Shown here piece after piece: positions 1-4,761 of a stretch of DNA of 7,318 nucleotides (position 1 is its first letter; every line of letters starts with the position of its first letter). The DNA comes from Phycisphaerae bacterium (GTDB lineage Bacteria; Planctomycetota; Phycisphaerae; Sedimentisphaerales; Anaerohalosphaeraceae). The stretch spans positions 1 through 7,318 of the forward strand of contig PXAQ01000196.1 in NCBI GenBank assembly GCA_003567095.1, in the 5' to 3' direction. The notes below the pieces were generated by a model. That model had not been told where the DNA came from, ran no database searches, and saw only the letters and a list, made by a program, of their open reading frames with translations. The translations under genes were made by a program, and so were the position numbers.

Positions 1-172
1 CCGCATTGTCGGGTGTCAACGTGTCCGGCAGATTTGTTGTATCGGACGAGCCGTTGTGTTGCGGACCGCGCCAATTCGGCCAGTTTGAACCATCAGCCAA
101 CACCTGGGGCAGCATAAACAACGACAGGAAATACGCTAACAGCAGGACCTTTAAACGTGGCAGTTGTCTCAT
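1..172 (-). CDS. PQQ-like beta-propeller protein, second copy, N-terminal part only (cut by window edge)
   Basis: The start codon is at 172-170 and 57 codons are visible before the left edge. The peptide matches residues 1-57 of the complete gene at 719-2017 with three changes: S14Y, L23Q and S47N. It keeps the hydrophobic signal peptide, the likely cleavage site after VLA, and the WPNWRGPQHNG entry motif. The same Shine-Dalgarno (GGAG, complement of 182-185) lies 9 nt before the ATG. By hand I count about seven base differences in this part, roughly four of them silent, with no frameshift or stop. The visible portion therefore still looks translatable, unlike the broken dprA copy beside it. 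A tandem-duplication model predicts that the rest of the gene lies just left of the window. Whether it is intact cannot be seen. Confidence 0.8.
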   Translation of the reverse strand, partial: MRQLPRLKVLLLAYFLSLFMLPQVLADGSNWPNWRGPQHNGSSDTTNLPDTLTPDNA

Positions 173-304
173 GTGCTTTATCTCCGAAGTAAAAATATCA
201 TTTATTTAGCATCGCGATTTTGATTGGCTGTTGCACGCCAAGTTCAATGTTTTGAGTATACTGTAAACAATGGTGAAATAAAAGTCTTTTTCTCAATTTT
301 GGGT

Positions 305-331
305 TTGACAGACAAAAAAGGCGTTTACGAT
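305..331 (+). promoter_or_regulatory. Degraded copy of the dprA promoter
   Basis: TTGACA at 305-310 and TACGAT at 326-331 correspond to the candidate promoter of the intact dprA. A one-base deletion in the intervening A run shortens the spacer from 16 to 15 bp, which is likely to weaken it. It precedes a dprA fragment without a start codon, so any transcript is probably non-productive and would run toward the 3' end of the propeller gene. Confidence 0.45.
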
Positions 332-352
332 TACCGCATATTAAAGACAAAG

Positions 353-562
353 ATACATACTATTGATGGAGTATCTGCGTTGTCAGAACAATCGCATTCG
401 CCGGATATTGAAAAGTGGCTGAGCCTGATTCGCAGCGAGGGCGTCGGGCCGGTCAATTTCCGCAAGTTAATCAAACAGCTTGGCTCTCTTGATGCTGTGC
501 TGGGGGCCTCGGTGGCTGGGCTGGTGAAAGTCGAGGACATCGGCCAGAAAACCGCCGAGCGG
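353..562 (+). pseudogene. dprA: dprA fragment (first 70 codons), start codon lost
   Basis: This matches codons 1-70 of the intact dprA at 2200-3378, covering the N-terminal helix-hairpin-helix region, and stops at the duplication junction. The position equivalent to ATG reads ATA (353-355). Of the seven base differences I count against the intact copy, six change the codon's meaning. They are loss of the start, N2H, P8S, T24S, R42Q and G62D, where G62 is in the EGIGQKTAER hairpin. That pattern indicates relaxed selection. The reading frame stays open through the junction and ends at TGA 695-697, but residues after about 562 are antisense rluA sequence and have no DprA character. It lacks the whole Rossmann fold that binds single-stranded DNA, so it cannot act as DprA. 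Confidence 0.88.
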
Positions 563-706
563 CTCGTTGAGCTCAAGCTGACGGCTCAAAAGCTCCGGGA
601 CATCGGGCGCACCGGTGCGGTCGGCGGTTACCGACACGCCGGCAGGCTTGTTGATGACGATTATCCTGTCGTTTTCAAACAGAATCGGGAGTGTTGAGCT
701 GTGCAT
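563..706 (-). pseudogene. Truncated RluA-type pseudouridine synthase (first 48 codons)
   Basis: The ATG is at 706-704. The peptide contains ILFENDRIIVINKPAGVSV, the characteristic start of the RluA family catalytic domain, which isomerises uridines in 23S rRNA or tRNA. It continues with a serine/leucine-rich segment (PELLSRQLELNE) and is cut at the duplication junction. The family's catalytic HRLD motif would lie downstream and is missing, so this piece is inactive. The frame continues for 31 unrelated codons, antisense to the dprA fragment, and stops at 469-467, giving a 79-residue chimeric ORF. It begins 12 bp after the propeller stop codon, which implies a propeller-rluA operon in the ancestral arrangement. 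The family call rests on the NKPAG motif region alone. The exact subfamily cannot be named. Confidence 0.75.
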
Positions 707-718
707 TCCGCTCTGAAA

Positions 719-2017
719 TTAGTTCTCAAAACAATAGAGGGTATCGGCGGTGCGCAGATACACCCGCCCGTCGGCCAGAGCCAGAGAGGAGTACACCGGT
801 CGCTGGCCGAAGTCTGTCGTCGAAAGCAGTCGAAACTCAGCCGGGTCCGCGGCGACGACATTGACCACGCCCGCCTCGCTGACAGTGTAGAGCTTGCCGT
901 CGCCCGCGGTGATGGAGGCATAATAAATCGCCTTCTGATCCAGTTGTCCTTTCCAGAGGACTTTGCCGCTGGACGGCTCGATGCAAACCATCATCTTAGT
1001 GCGGTCCTGAATCATATACAAATGTCCCTGGTACAACACCGGCGTCGAGATGTCCGGACCGCCGGAGTCTGTTCGCCAGCGCTTTGGATTGTTGCTGTCG
1101 GACAGGTCATAACCGATCGCCGCGGCGCCGCGCGGCAGCGTTACATACAACATGTGGCCGTCGGCAATCGGCGTCGGAATATTGCGGGCGCGCGGATTGT
1201 GGGACGTATCGTACTGATAACGCATGCGTTCCTGGCCGGTCGCCGGATCATGCGTGGTCAGGTAATCGGCAGCAAACAAGGCGATCAGCGGCTCATTATT
1301 GACCTGCGCGACAACGGGTGTGATATATGAATTGGTGGTCTCGTTGTTGGCATCGGACGGTCGCTGCCGGTAAAAGAGCGTTTCGCCTGTGGCCGGATCG
1401 ACCGCCAGCAGATATGAAACGAGCGGCTCGTCGGGCTGGCGGCCCCCATAGACCTGCCCCCGACGGAAGACCGCGACATACAGCGTCCCGTCAAACAACA
1501 GCGGGCTGGCGCTATAGCCCCACATCAGGGAAAAGGGGCCGTAATCGTCCACCAGGTTCCGTCGCCACAGCTCCGTGCCGTCGTGCGTGAGGGCGAGAAA
1601 TTCACCGTTGCCAAACAGAAAATAAACACGACCATCATCGGCAATCGGCGAGGGAGCCGCGGCGGTATTGCGCCGGGGGTCGGGACCTTGCGTGATGGTT
1701 TTTTGCCAGAGCAATGTCCCGTCGGCCGCATCGAAACACAGGGCAATCAAGTTCTCGCTGCCGGATTCGGTAGAGGTCAAAAAGAGCTTGCCATTATATA
1801 TCGCCGGCGTCGAACCGCCCGGGCCCGGCAGCGAATAGGACCACGCCGCATTGTCGGGTGTCAACGTGTCCGGCAGACTTGTGGTATCGGACGAGCCGTT
1901 GTGTTGCGGCCCGCGCCAATTCGGCCAGTTTGAACCATCAGCCAACACCAGGGGCAGCATAAACAACGACAGGAAAGACGCTAACAGCAGGACTTTCAAA
2001 CGTGGCAGTTGTCTCAT
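719..2017 (-). CDS. Secreted PQQ-like (BamB-type) beta-propeller protein
   Basis: A 432-residue protein. It has a signal peptide: basic MRQLPR, a hydrophobic core at residues 8-25, and probable cleavage after VLA26. The mature protein begins with WPNWRGPQHNG (31-41), an entry motif common in secreted planctomycete and verrucomicrobial PQQ-like proteins. About seven blade-like repeats follow, seen as recurring TPA/SP(I/L)...G.LY strands and D(P)ATG/SSGKVLW turns. Examples are STPAIYNGKLFL (69-80), SPIADDGRVYF (123-133), SPLLFDGTLYV (171-181), LAVDPATGETLF (204-215) and IEPSSGKVLW (346-355). The family includes the BamB scaffold and quinoprotein dehydrogenases. I see no clear quinone-binding residues or heme motif, so a structural or binding role is more likely than catalysis. 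GGAG (complement of 2027-2030) lies 9 nt before the ATG, which supports this start. The gene is divergent from dprA and is followed by the rluA remnant. The substrate or partner is unknown. Confidence 0.85.
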   Translation of the reverse strand: MRQLPRLKVLLLASFLSLFMLPLVLADGSNWPNWRGPQHNGSSDTTSLPDTLTPDNAAWSYSLPGPGGSTPAIYNGKLFLTSTESGSENLIALCFDAADGTLLWQKTITQGPDPRRNTAAAPSPIADDGRVYFLFGNGEFLALTHDGTELWRRNLVDDYGPFSLMWGYSASPLLFDGTLYVAVFRRGQVYGGRQPDEPLVSYLLAVDPATGETLFYRQRPSDANNETTNSYITPVVAQVNNEPLIALFAADYLTTHDPATGQERMRYQYDTSHNPRARNIPTPIADGHMLYVTLPRGAAAIGYDLSDSNNPKRWRTDSGGPDISTPVLYQGHLYMIQDRTKMMVCIEPSSGKVLWKGQLDQKAIYYASITAGDGKLYTVSEAGVVNVVAADPAEFRLLSTTDFGQRPVYSSLALADGRVYLRTADTLYCFEN

Positions 2018-2409
2018 GTGCTTTATCTCCGAAGTAAAAGTATCATTTATTTAGTATCGCGATTTTGATTGGTCGTTGCACACCAAGTTCAATGTTTTTG
2101 AGTGTACAGTAAACAGTGGCGAAAGAAAAATCTTTTTCTCAATTTTGGGTTTGACAGACAAAGAAAAGCGTTTACGATTACCGCACATTAAAGACAAAGA
2201 TGAATACTATTGATGGAGTACCTGCGTTGTCAGAACAATCGCATTCGCCGGATATTGAAAAGTGGCTGACCCTGATTCGCAGCGAAGGCGTCGGGCCGGT
2301 CAATTTCCGCAAGTTAATCAAACGGCTTGGCTCTCTTGATGCTGTGCTGGGGGCCTCGGTGGCTGGGCTGGTGAAAGTCGAGGGCATCGGCCAGAAAACC
2401 GCCGAGCGG
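1846..2409. repeat. Right copy of the long direct repeat (partner 1-562)
   Basis: This spans the first 57 codons of the complete propeller gene, the divergent intergenic region and the first 70 codons of complete dprA. Both genes continue uninterrupted beyond it, so this copy sits in its native context for both. Position 2410 onward (ATCGCCCGCTC) is replaced in the left copy by rluA sequence. Confidence 0.95.
2151..2178 (+). promoter_or_regulatory. Candidate sigma-70-type promoter for dprA
   Basis: TTGACA (2151-2156), a perfect -35 hexamer, is followed after 16 bp by TACGAT (2173-2178), which matches four of six -10 positions. Transcription would start near 2185, leaving a leader of only about 15 nt before the ATG at 2200. 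Consistent with that, there is no strong Shine-Dalgarno, only AAAGACAAAG. The -35 hexamer is conserved in the duplicated copy. I found no comparably convincing promoter for the divergent propeller gene in the same 182 bp. Confidence 0.6.
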
Positions 2410-3378
2410 ATCGCCCGCTCGCGCGGCGGGTTTGATACCGCCAAAGAGCTTGATCTGGCCGAAAAATACGGGGTATGGCTTGTCTGTCTGGACGATGCGC
2501 GGTATCCGGCGGCTTTGCGGCAGATTTACGACCCGCCGCCGGTGCTGTATGTCAAGGGCACGCTGGTCCGTCAGGACAACCTGGCTGTGGCGGTGGTCGG
2601 GTCTCGGCGGTGCAGCCAGTACGGCTTGGAACAGGCCAACCGGTTTTCACATTTTCTTGCGAGTACGGGCTTTACGGTGGTCAGCGGACTGGCGCGGGGG
2701 ATCGATTCGGCGGCCCATCGCGGGGCCTTGACGGCGGCCGGACGCACGATCGCCGTTCAGGGATGCGGGCTGGGGCACGTCTTTCCGCCGGAAAACAAAT
2801 CGCTGTTTGCGACGATTGCCGAAAACGGCGCCGTTGTGAGTGAATTACCATTGAGCGATGAGCCGCTTTCGGGCCACTTTCCCGGGCGCAACCGGATTAT
2901 CGCCGGACTGTCGATGGGCACGCTGGTGGTTGAAGCCAGTCTGGCAAGCGGCGCCCTGATCACCGCTCAGGCTACCCTTGAGAACAACCGTGAGGTGATG
3001 GCGGTGCCGGGGCCGATTGATAACCCCGCCTGCGCCGGATCGCATAAGCTCATCAAGCAGGGCGCCCGGCTGATTGACAGCATCGAGGAGATAATGGACG
3101 CGCTGGGCTGTATCGGGCAGGATTTGAAGGCCAGCGCCGCCAACGCGGCCAAAACCGCCGAACAGGCCACGCAAAAAACGCTGTTTGATGTGTCGGACTT
3201 GAACCTCAGCGACTCCGAACATGCCGTGTACAGGTGCTTTGACGGCAGGCCGCTGCATCTGGAGGAGTTGATTGCCCAGACCGATCTGCCGGCTGGGACG
3301 ATTTACGCCGCGACGGTCAGCTTGCAGCTCAAAGGGCTGCTCAAGCAGCTTGCCGGAAATATGTTTGTGCGGCGATAA
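2200..3378 (+). CDS. dprA: DNA-processing protein DprA
   Basis: A 392-residue DprA/Smf-family protein. In this family DprA is cytoplasmic, binds incoming single-stranded DNA during natural transformation and loads RecA. Domains in order: a helix-hairpin-helix region (about 20-75, hairpin EGIGQKTAER 61-70), a Rossmann-like DprA core (about 90-300), an Ala/Lys/Gln-rich linker (309-327), and a C-terminal winged helix (about 335-392, ending in LKQLAGNMFVRR). Core signatures are GSRR (134-137), SGLARGIDSAAHRGAL (162-177), FPPEN (195-199), FPGRNRIIAG (227-236), SGALITA (250-256) and AVPG (268-271). The length is typical of a full-length member with the C-terminal domain. ATG at 2200 is chosen because it lies just after the candidate promoter and no earlier good start is seen. 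The gene is convergent with the regulator at 3391-3969. Its presence hints at competence, but other competence genes are not in the window. Confidence 0.95.
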   Translation: MNTIDGVPALSEQSHSPDIEKWLTLIRSEGVGPVNFRKLIKRLGSLDAVLGASVAGLVKVEGIGQKTAERIARSRGGFDTAKELDLAEKYGVWLVCLDDARYPAALRQIYDPPPVLYVKGTLVRQDNLAVAVVGSRRCSQYGLEQANRFSHFLASTGFTVVSGLARGIDSAAHRGALTAAGRTIAVQGCGLGHVFPPENKSLFATIAENGAVVSELPLSDEPLSGHFPGRNRIIAGLSMGTLVVEASLASGALITAQATLENNREVMAVPGPIDNPACAGSHKLIKQGARLIDSIEEIMDALGCIGQDLKASAANAAKTAEQATQKTLFDVSDLNLSDSEHAVYRCFDGRPLHLEELIAQTDLPAGTIYAATVSLQLKGLLKQLAGNMFVRR

Positions 3379-3390
3379 AGGGGTTCAATC

Positions 3391-3969
3391 TCAAAACAGG
3401 ATGGCGTACTGTTCCTGAATGCAACCCAGGACGTTATGGATATCGCTCGGATCGGTCACTACGCCGTTAAATCCCTGTTTTAAGAGGGAATCGGATTCTT
3501 TTGGCGACAACGGCCCGGATAACGCGATGACACAGCAGTTTTTCAACTCCTTATTTTCGCGCACATAAGTACAGAGACTGTGGGCGTTGATTTCCGGACT
3601 CATCAGGTCAACAAGAATGATGTTGGGGCAACATTTCTGGGCAGCCAGGCCGGCGTCAAAGCTGTTGTGGGCAATCTCGATAATAAAACTCTCTTTAATT
3701 TGCAGTTCCGCCGCTAACCGACGGGCCGCCTCAGGCTGACTGTCAATCAGCAGTATCCGGAGTTTGCCTTTTTCGAGTTGTTCGGTCGGCATATTGTGCG
3801 TTTTCATAAAACTGATCAGTTCGCTTGTCGGTATGCGCCGATCGCGTGAGCCGGGTATGCGATAGCCATTGAGTTTGCCGGAATCGAACCACTTGGTGAC
3901 CGTTCGCGGGGCGACACGGCAAATTTGAGCTACCTGACCGGTTGTCAGTACATCTTTTTGCTTTATCAT
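3391..3969 (-). CDS. Regulator with excisionase/MerR-like helix-turn-helix and degenerate receiver domain
   Basis: A 192-residue protein in two parts. Residues 6-57 form a helix-turn-helix of the excisionase/BldC type: LTTGQVAQICRVAPRTVTKWFDSGKLNGYRIPGSRDRRIP, then a helix (positions 8-47 and on). Residues 69-188 form a response-regulator receiver. D76 and the phospho-acceptor-type D121 (ILVDLMSPE) are present, as is S151. The usual second acidic residue after D76 is S77, and the invariant lysine of the K-P motif is replaced by D173 (VVTDP). Loss of that lysine argues against normal phosphorylation-driven switching, so it may work as a constitutive or ligand-tuned DNA-binding protein. The HTH precedes the receiver, the reverse of most response regulators. 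No histidine kinase gene is nearby. The ATG at 3969 has only a weak GTGAG upstream. Targets are unknown. Confidence 0.82.
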   Translation of the reverse strand: MIKQKDVLTTGQVAQICRVAPRTVTKWFDSGKLNGYRIPGSRDRRIPTSELISFMKTHNMPTEQLEKGKLRILLIDSQPEAARRLAAELQIKESFIIEIAHNSFDAGLAAQKCCPNIILVDLMSPEINAHSLCTYVRENKELKNCCVIALSGPLSPKESDSLLKQGFNGVVTDPSDIHNVLGCIQEQYAILF

Positions 3970-4215
3970 AAAAAACTCACTGTTCGGCGGTGATGCCGTC
4001 GTATTTACAGGATAACAGGCGTTTCAGGGCGTTTCCTTACCCGACGAGTCTCCAATGTCCGCCCTTGGTATCGTCATAAAAAGAACGGACTATAACGTCT
4101 GTAGCGGAAAACCGCTTTTCTTGGCAAAAAAGGCCGTACCGCCCAAAGCTTCGTCCGATAACAGGCAGGCCGCCCGAAAAACTTAGCCAAATGCAAAGTT
4201 GGGTATTGTTTTTGC
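3970..4215. other. Gene-free stretch upstream of the HTH-receiver gene
   Basis: Apart from the small hairpin listed separately, I see no gene or RNA I can support here. It should contain the minus-strand promoter of the regulator gene. AT-rich candidates exist close to the gene (complement of about 3990-4020, with TTATCCT and TAAATA), but no good -35 partner is visible. A long open frame on the minus strand crosses this region and is judged non-coding (see the rejected list). Confidence 0.5.
4103..4122 (+). terminator. Weak hairpin plus T-rich tail
   Basis: AGCGG (4103-4107) pairs with CCGCT (4112-4116) around an AAAA loop, followed by TTTTCTT. The shape is that of a small intrinsic terminator on the plus strand, but the stem is only 5 bp. 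The nearest plus-strand gene upstream, dprA, ends over 700 bp away. It could block read-through toward the promoter at 4216, or it could be chance. Confidence 0.25.
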
Positions 4216-4244
4216 TTGACCTGTCAAAAAAATGAGCGTATAAT
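4216..4244 (+). promoter_or_regulatory. Near-consensus sigma-70 promoter upstream of rny
   Basis: TTGACC (4216-4221) is separated by exactly 17 bp from a perfect TATAAT (4239-4244), the strongest promoter-like sequence in the window. Transcription would start near 4251, about 510 nt before the rny start codon and about 68 nt before a possible small ORF. A short stem at the predicted 5' end (TCCGA 4254-4258 with TCGGA 4265-4269) could stabilise the transcript. Confidence 0.75.
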
Positions 4245-4318
4245 GAACGAAACTCCGAGTGTTTTCGGAACAACATATATCTTGTAATGTATAAACGACA
4301 CCGGCCGTTAAGTGCGGA

Positions 4319-4534
4319 ATGTACACAGGCCGGGAAATGCAATTTGCCGACAGCAGGTTGTACGCAGAGCTTCAAGACCATCGAAATTTTTTGGTGGGGC
4401 GAAAGGCGGCTTGCATAAAATATAGCCGCCAAGTCCGGAATCTGAAGAAGTCGATGAAAATGATCGAGTGTGAGATTGGAACGACAAGCAAGGAAGTCGA
4501 CCTTGATGCACAGGATAGTGCATCCGGGTTTTGA
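4319..4534 (+). CDS. Possible small helical protein of 71 residues, function unknown
   Basis: An open frame starting 68 nt after the predicted start of the strong promoter. The predicted peptide is charged and helix-friendly: RLYAELQDHRNFLVGRKAA (residues 13-31), then RQVRNLKKSMKMIECEIG (38-55), with hydrophobic residues spaced as in a short coiled coil and a polar acidic tail. Residue composition is protein-like, in contrast to typical out-of-frame translations. Against it, there is no clear Shine-Dalgarno before ATG 4319, the alternative ATG at 4337 has only GCCGGG upstream, codon use is less GC-rich at third positions than in rny, and I recognise no family. It may instead be part of an untranslated leader. 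Confidence 0.35.
   Translation: MYTGREMQFADSRLYAELQDHRNFLVGRKAACIKYSRQVRNLKKSMKMIECEIGTTSKEVDLDAQDSASGF
4505..4532 (+). terminator. Hairpin with short T run upstream of rny (attenuator candidate)
   Basis: GATGCAC (4505-4511) and GTGCATC (4518-4524) form a perfect 7-bp stem with a 6-nt loop, followed by CGGG and TTTT (4529-4532). The T run is short and separated from the stem, so this would be a weak terminator. Its place at the end of the possible small ORF, between the strong promoter and rny, makes partial termination plausible. Confidence 0.3.
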
Positions 4535-4709
4535 GAGTCGACGCGAACGTATGGCAAAATCTTTTAAACAGCTTAAATGCCAAGGGTTGCAAACCGGTCG
4601 GATAGACTGTCCGTCCGGAGACAAGAGACGATGTGCTTATTGATCCTGGTCACTGTTGATTGTTTGTTCCTTTCTTGATTTTCTGTTCGACCTGAGGTCC
4701 CCTGCTTTC

Positions 4710-4740
4710 GGCAAATATAAACTCTCTATCCAAATTTGCC
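4710..4740 (+). promoter_or_regulatory. Inverted repeat just before the rny ribosome binding site
   Basis: GGCAAAT (4710-4716) is the exact complement of ATTTGCC (4734-4740), with a 17-nt loop, and ends 5 nt before the Shine-Dalgarno GGGAAGG (4746-4752). It overlaps TATAAA (4716-4721), a possible second -10 with no clear -35. It could be an mRNA stem near the ribosome site or a protein-binding site. Chance is not excluded. Confidence 0.3.
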
Positions 4741-4761
4741 AAGAAGGGAAGGTTAACAGAA

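Larger units (their letters stand above)
1..562. repeat. Left copy of a long direct repeat (partner 1846-2409)
   Basis: Bases 1-562 align with 1846-2409 at an offset of 1845, which becomes 1847 after two single-base indels. The indels fall in the T run near 250 and the A run near 315. By hand I count about 27 substitutions, so the copies are roughly 95% identical. About half the differences, and both indels, lie in the 180 bp between the two genes. The copy starts at or before the window edge and ends abruptly at 562, or up to 566 if the mismatch at 563 is a later substitution. Confidence 0.95.
4251..4761 (+). other. Long, possibly structured leader of rny (or separate small gene/ncRNA)
   Basis: This is the segment between the predicted transcription start and rny. 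Besides the items listed separately it has two further perfect stems. CCGGCC (4301-4306) pairs with GGCCGG (4328-4333), with the ATG at 4319 in the loop. GGCGGCT (4405-4411) pairs with AGCCGCC (4424-4430). I compared it by eye with the signatures of RNase P RNA, tmRNA, SRP RNA, 6S RNA and the c-di-GMP riboswitch and found no match. Covariation data would be needed to show that any stem is real. Confidence 0.35.

Noticed and set aside
701..1330. 209-codon plus-strand open frame opposite the propeller gene
   Set aside because: The minus strand encodes a clear secreted beta-propeller with signal peptide and blade repeats. The plus-strand frame shows no such organisation.
2104..2117. GTACAGTAAACAGT near the divergent promoters as a possible operator (ACAGT repeated)
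   Set aside because: Two short direct ACAGT units are too little to call a site. The left copy reads GTATACTGTAAACAAT and does not keep the repeat.
1..2409. Possibility that the repeat is a mobile element or composite transposon
   Set aside because: There is no transposase, terminal inverted repeat or target-site duplication, and the repeat ends fall inside ordinary genes in the way a simple tandem duplication predicts.
4037..4624. 195-codon open frame on the minus strand in the region upstream of rny
   Set aside because: It is long for chance, but it starts with TTG without a clear ribosome site, is rich in Cys, Ser, Arg, His and Phe with no domain or motif I recognise, uses codons unlike its neighbours, and lies antisense across the best promoter in the window. 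I treat it as non-coding unless conservation shows otherwise.
4551..4643. 30-codon ORF starting MAKSFKQLKC with three cysteines, upstream of rny
   Set aside because: No ribosome binding site, very short, no recognisable family. The cysteine spacing (10, 20, 28) is not a known motif. It could be an upstream ORF, but nothing supports translation.
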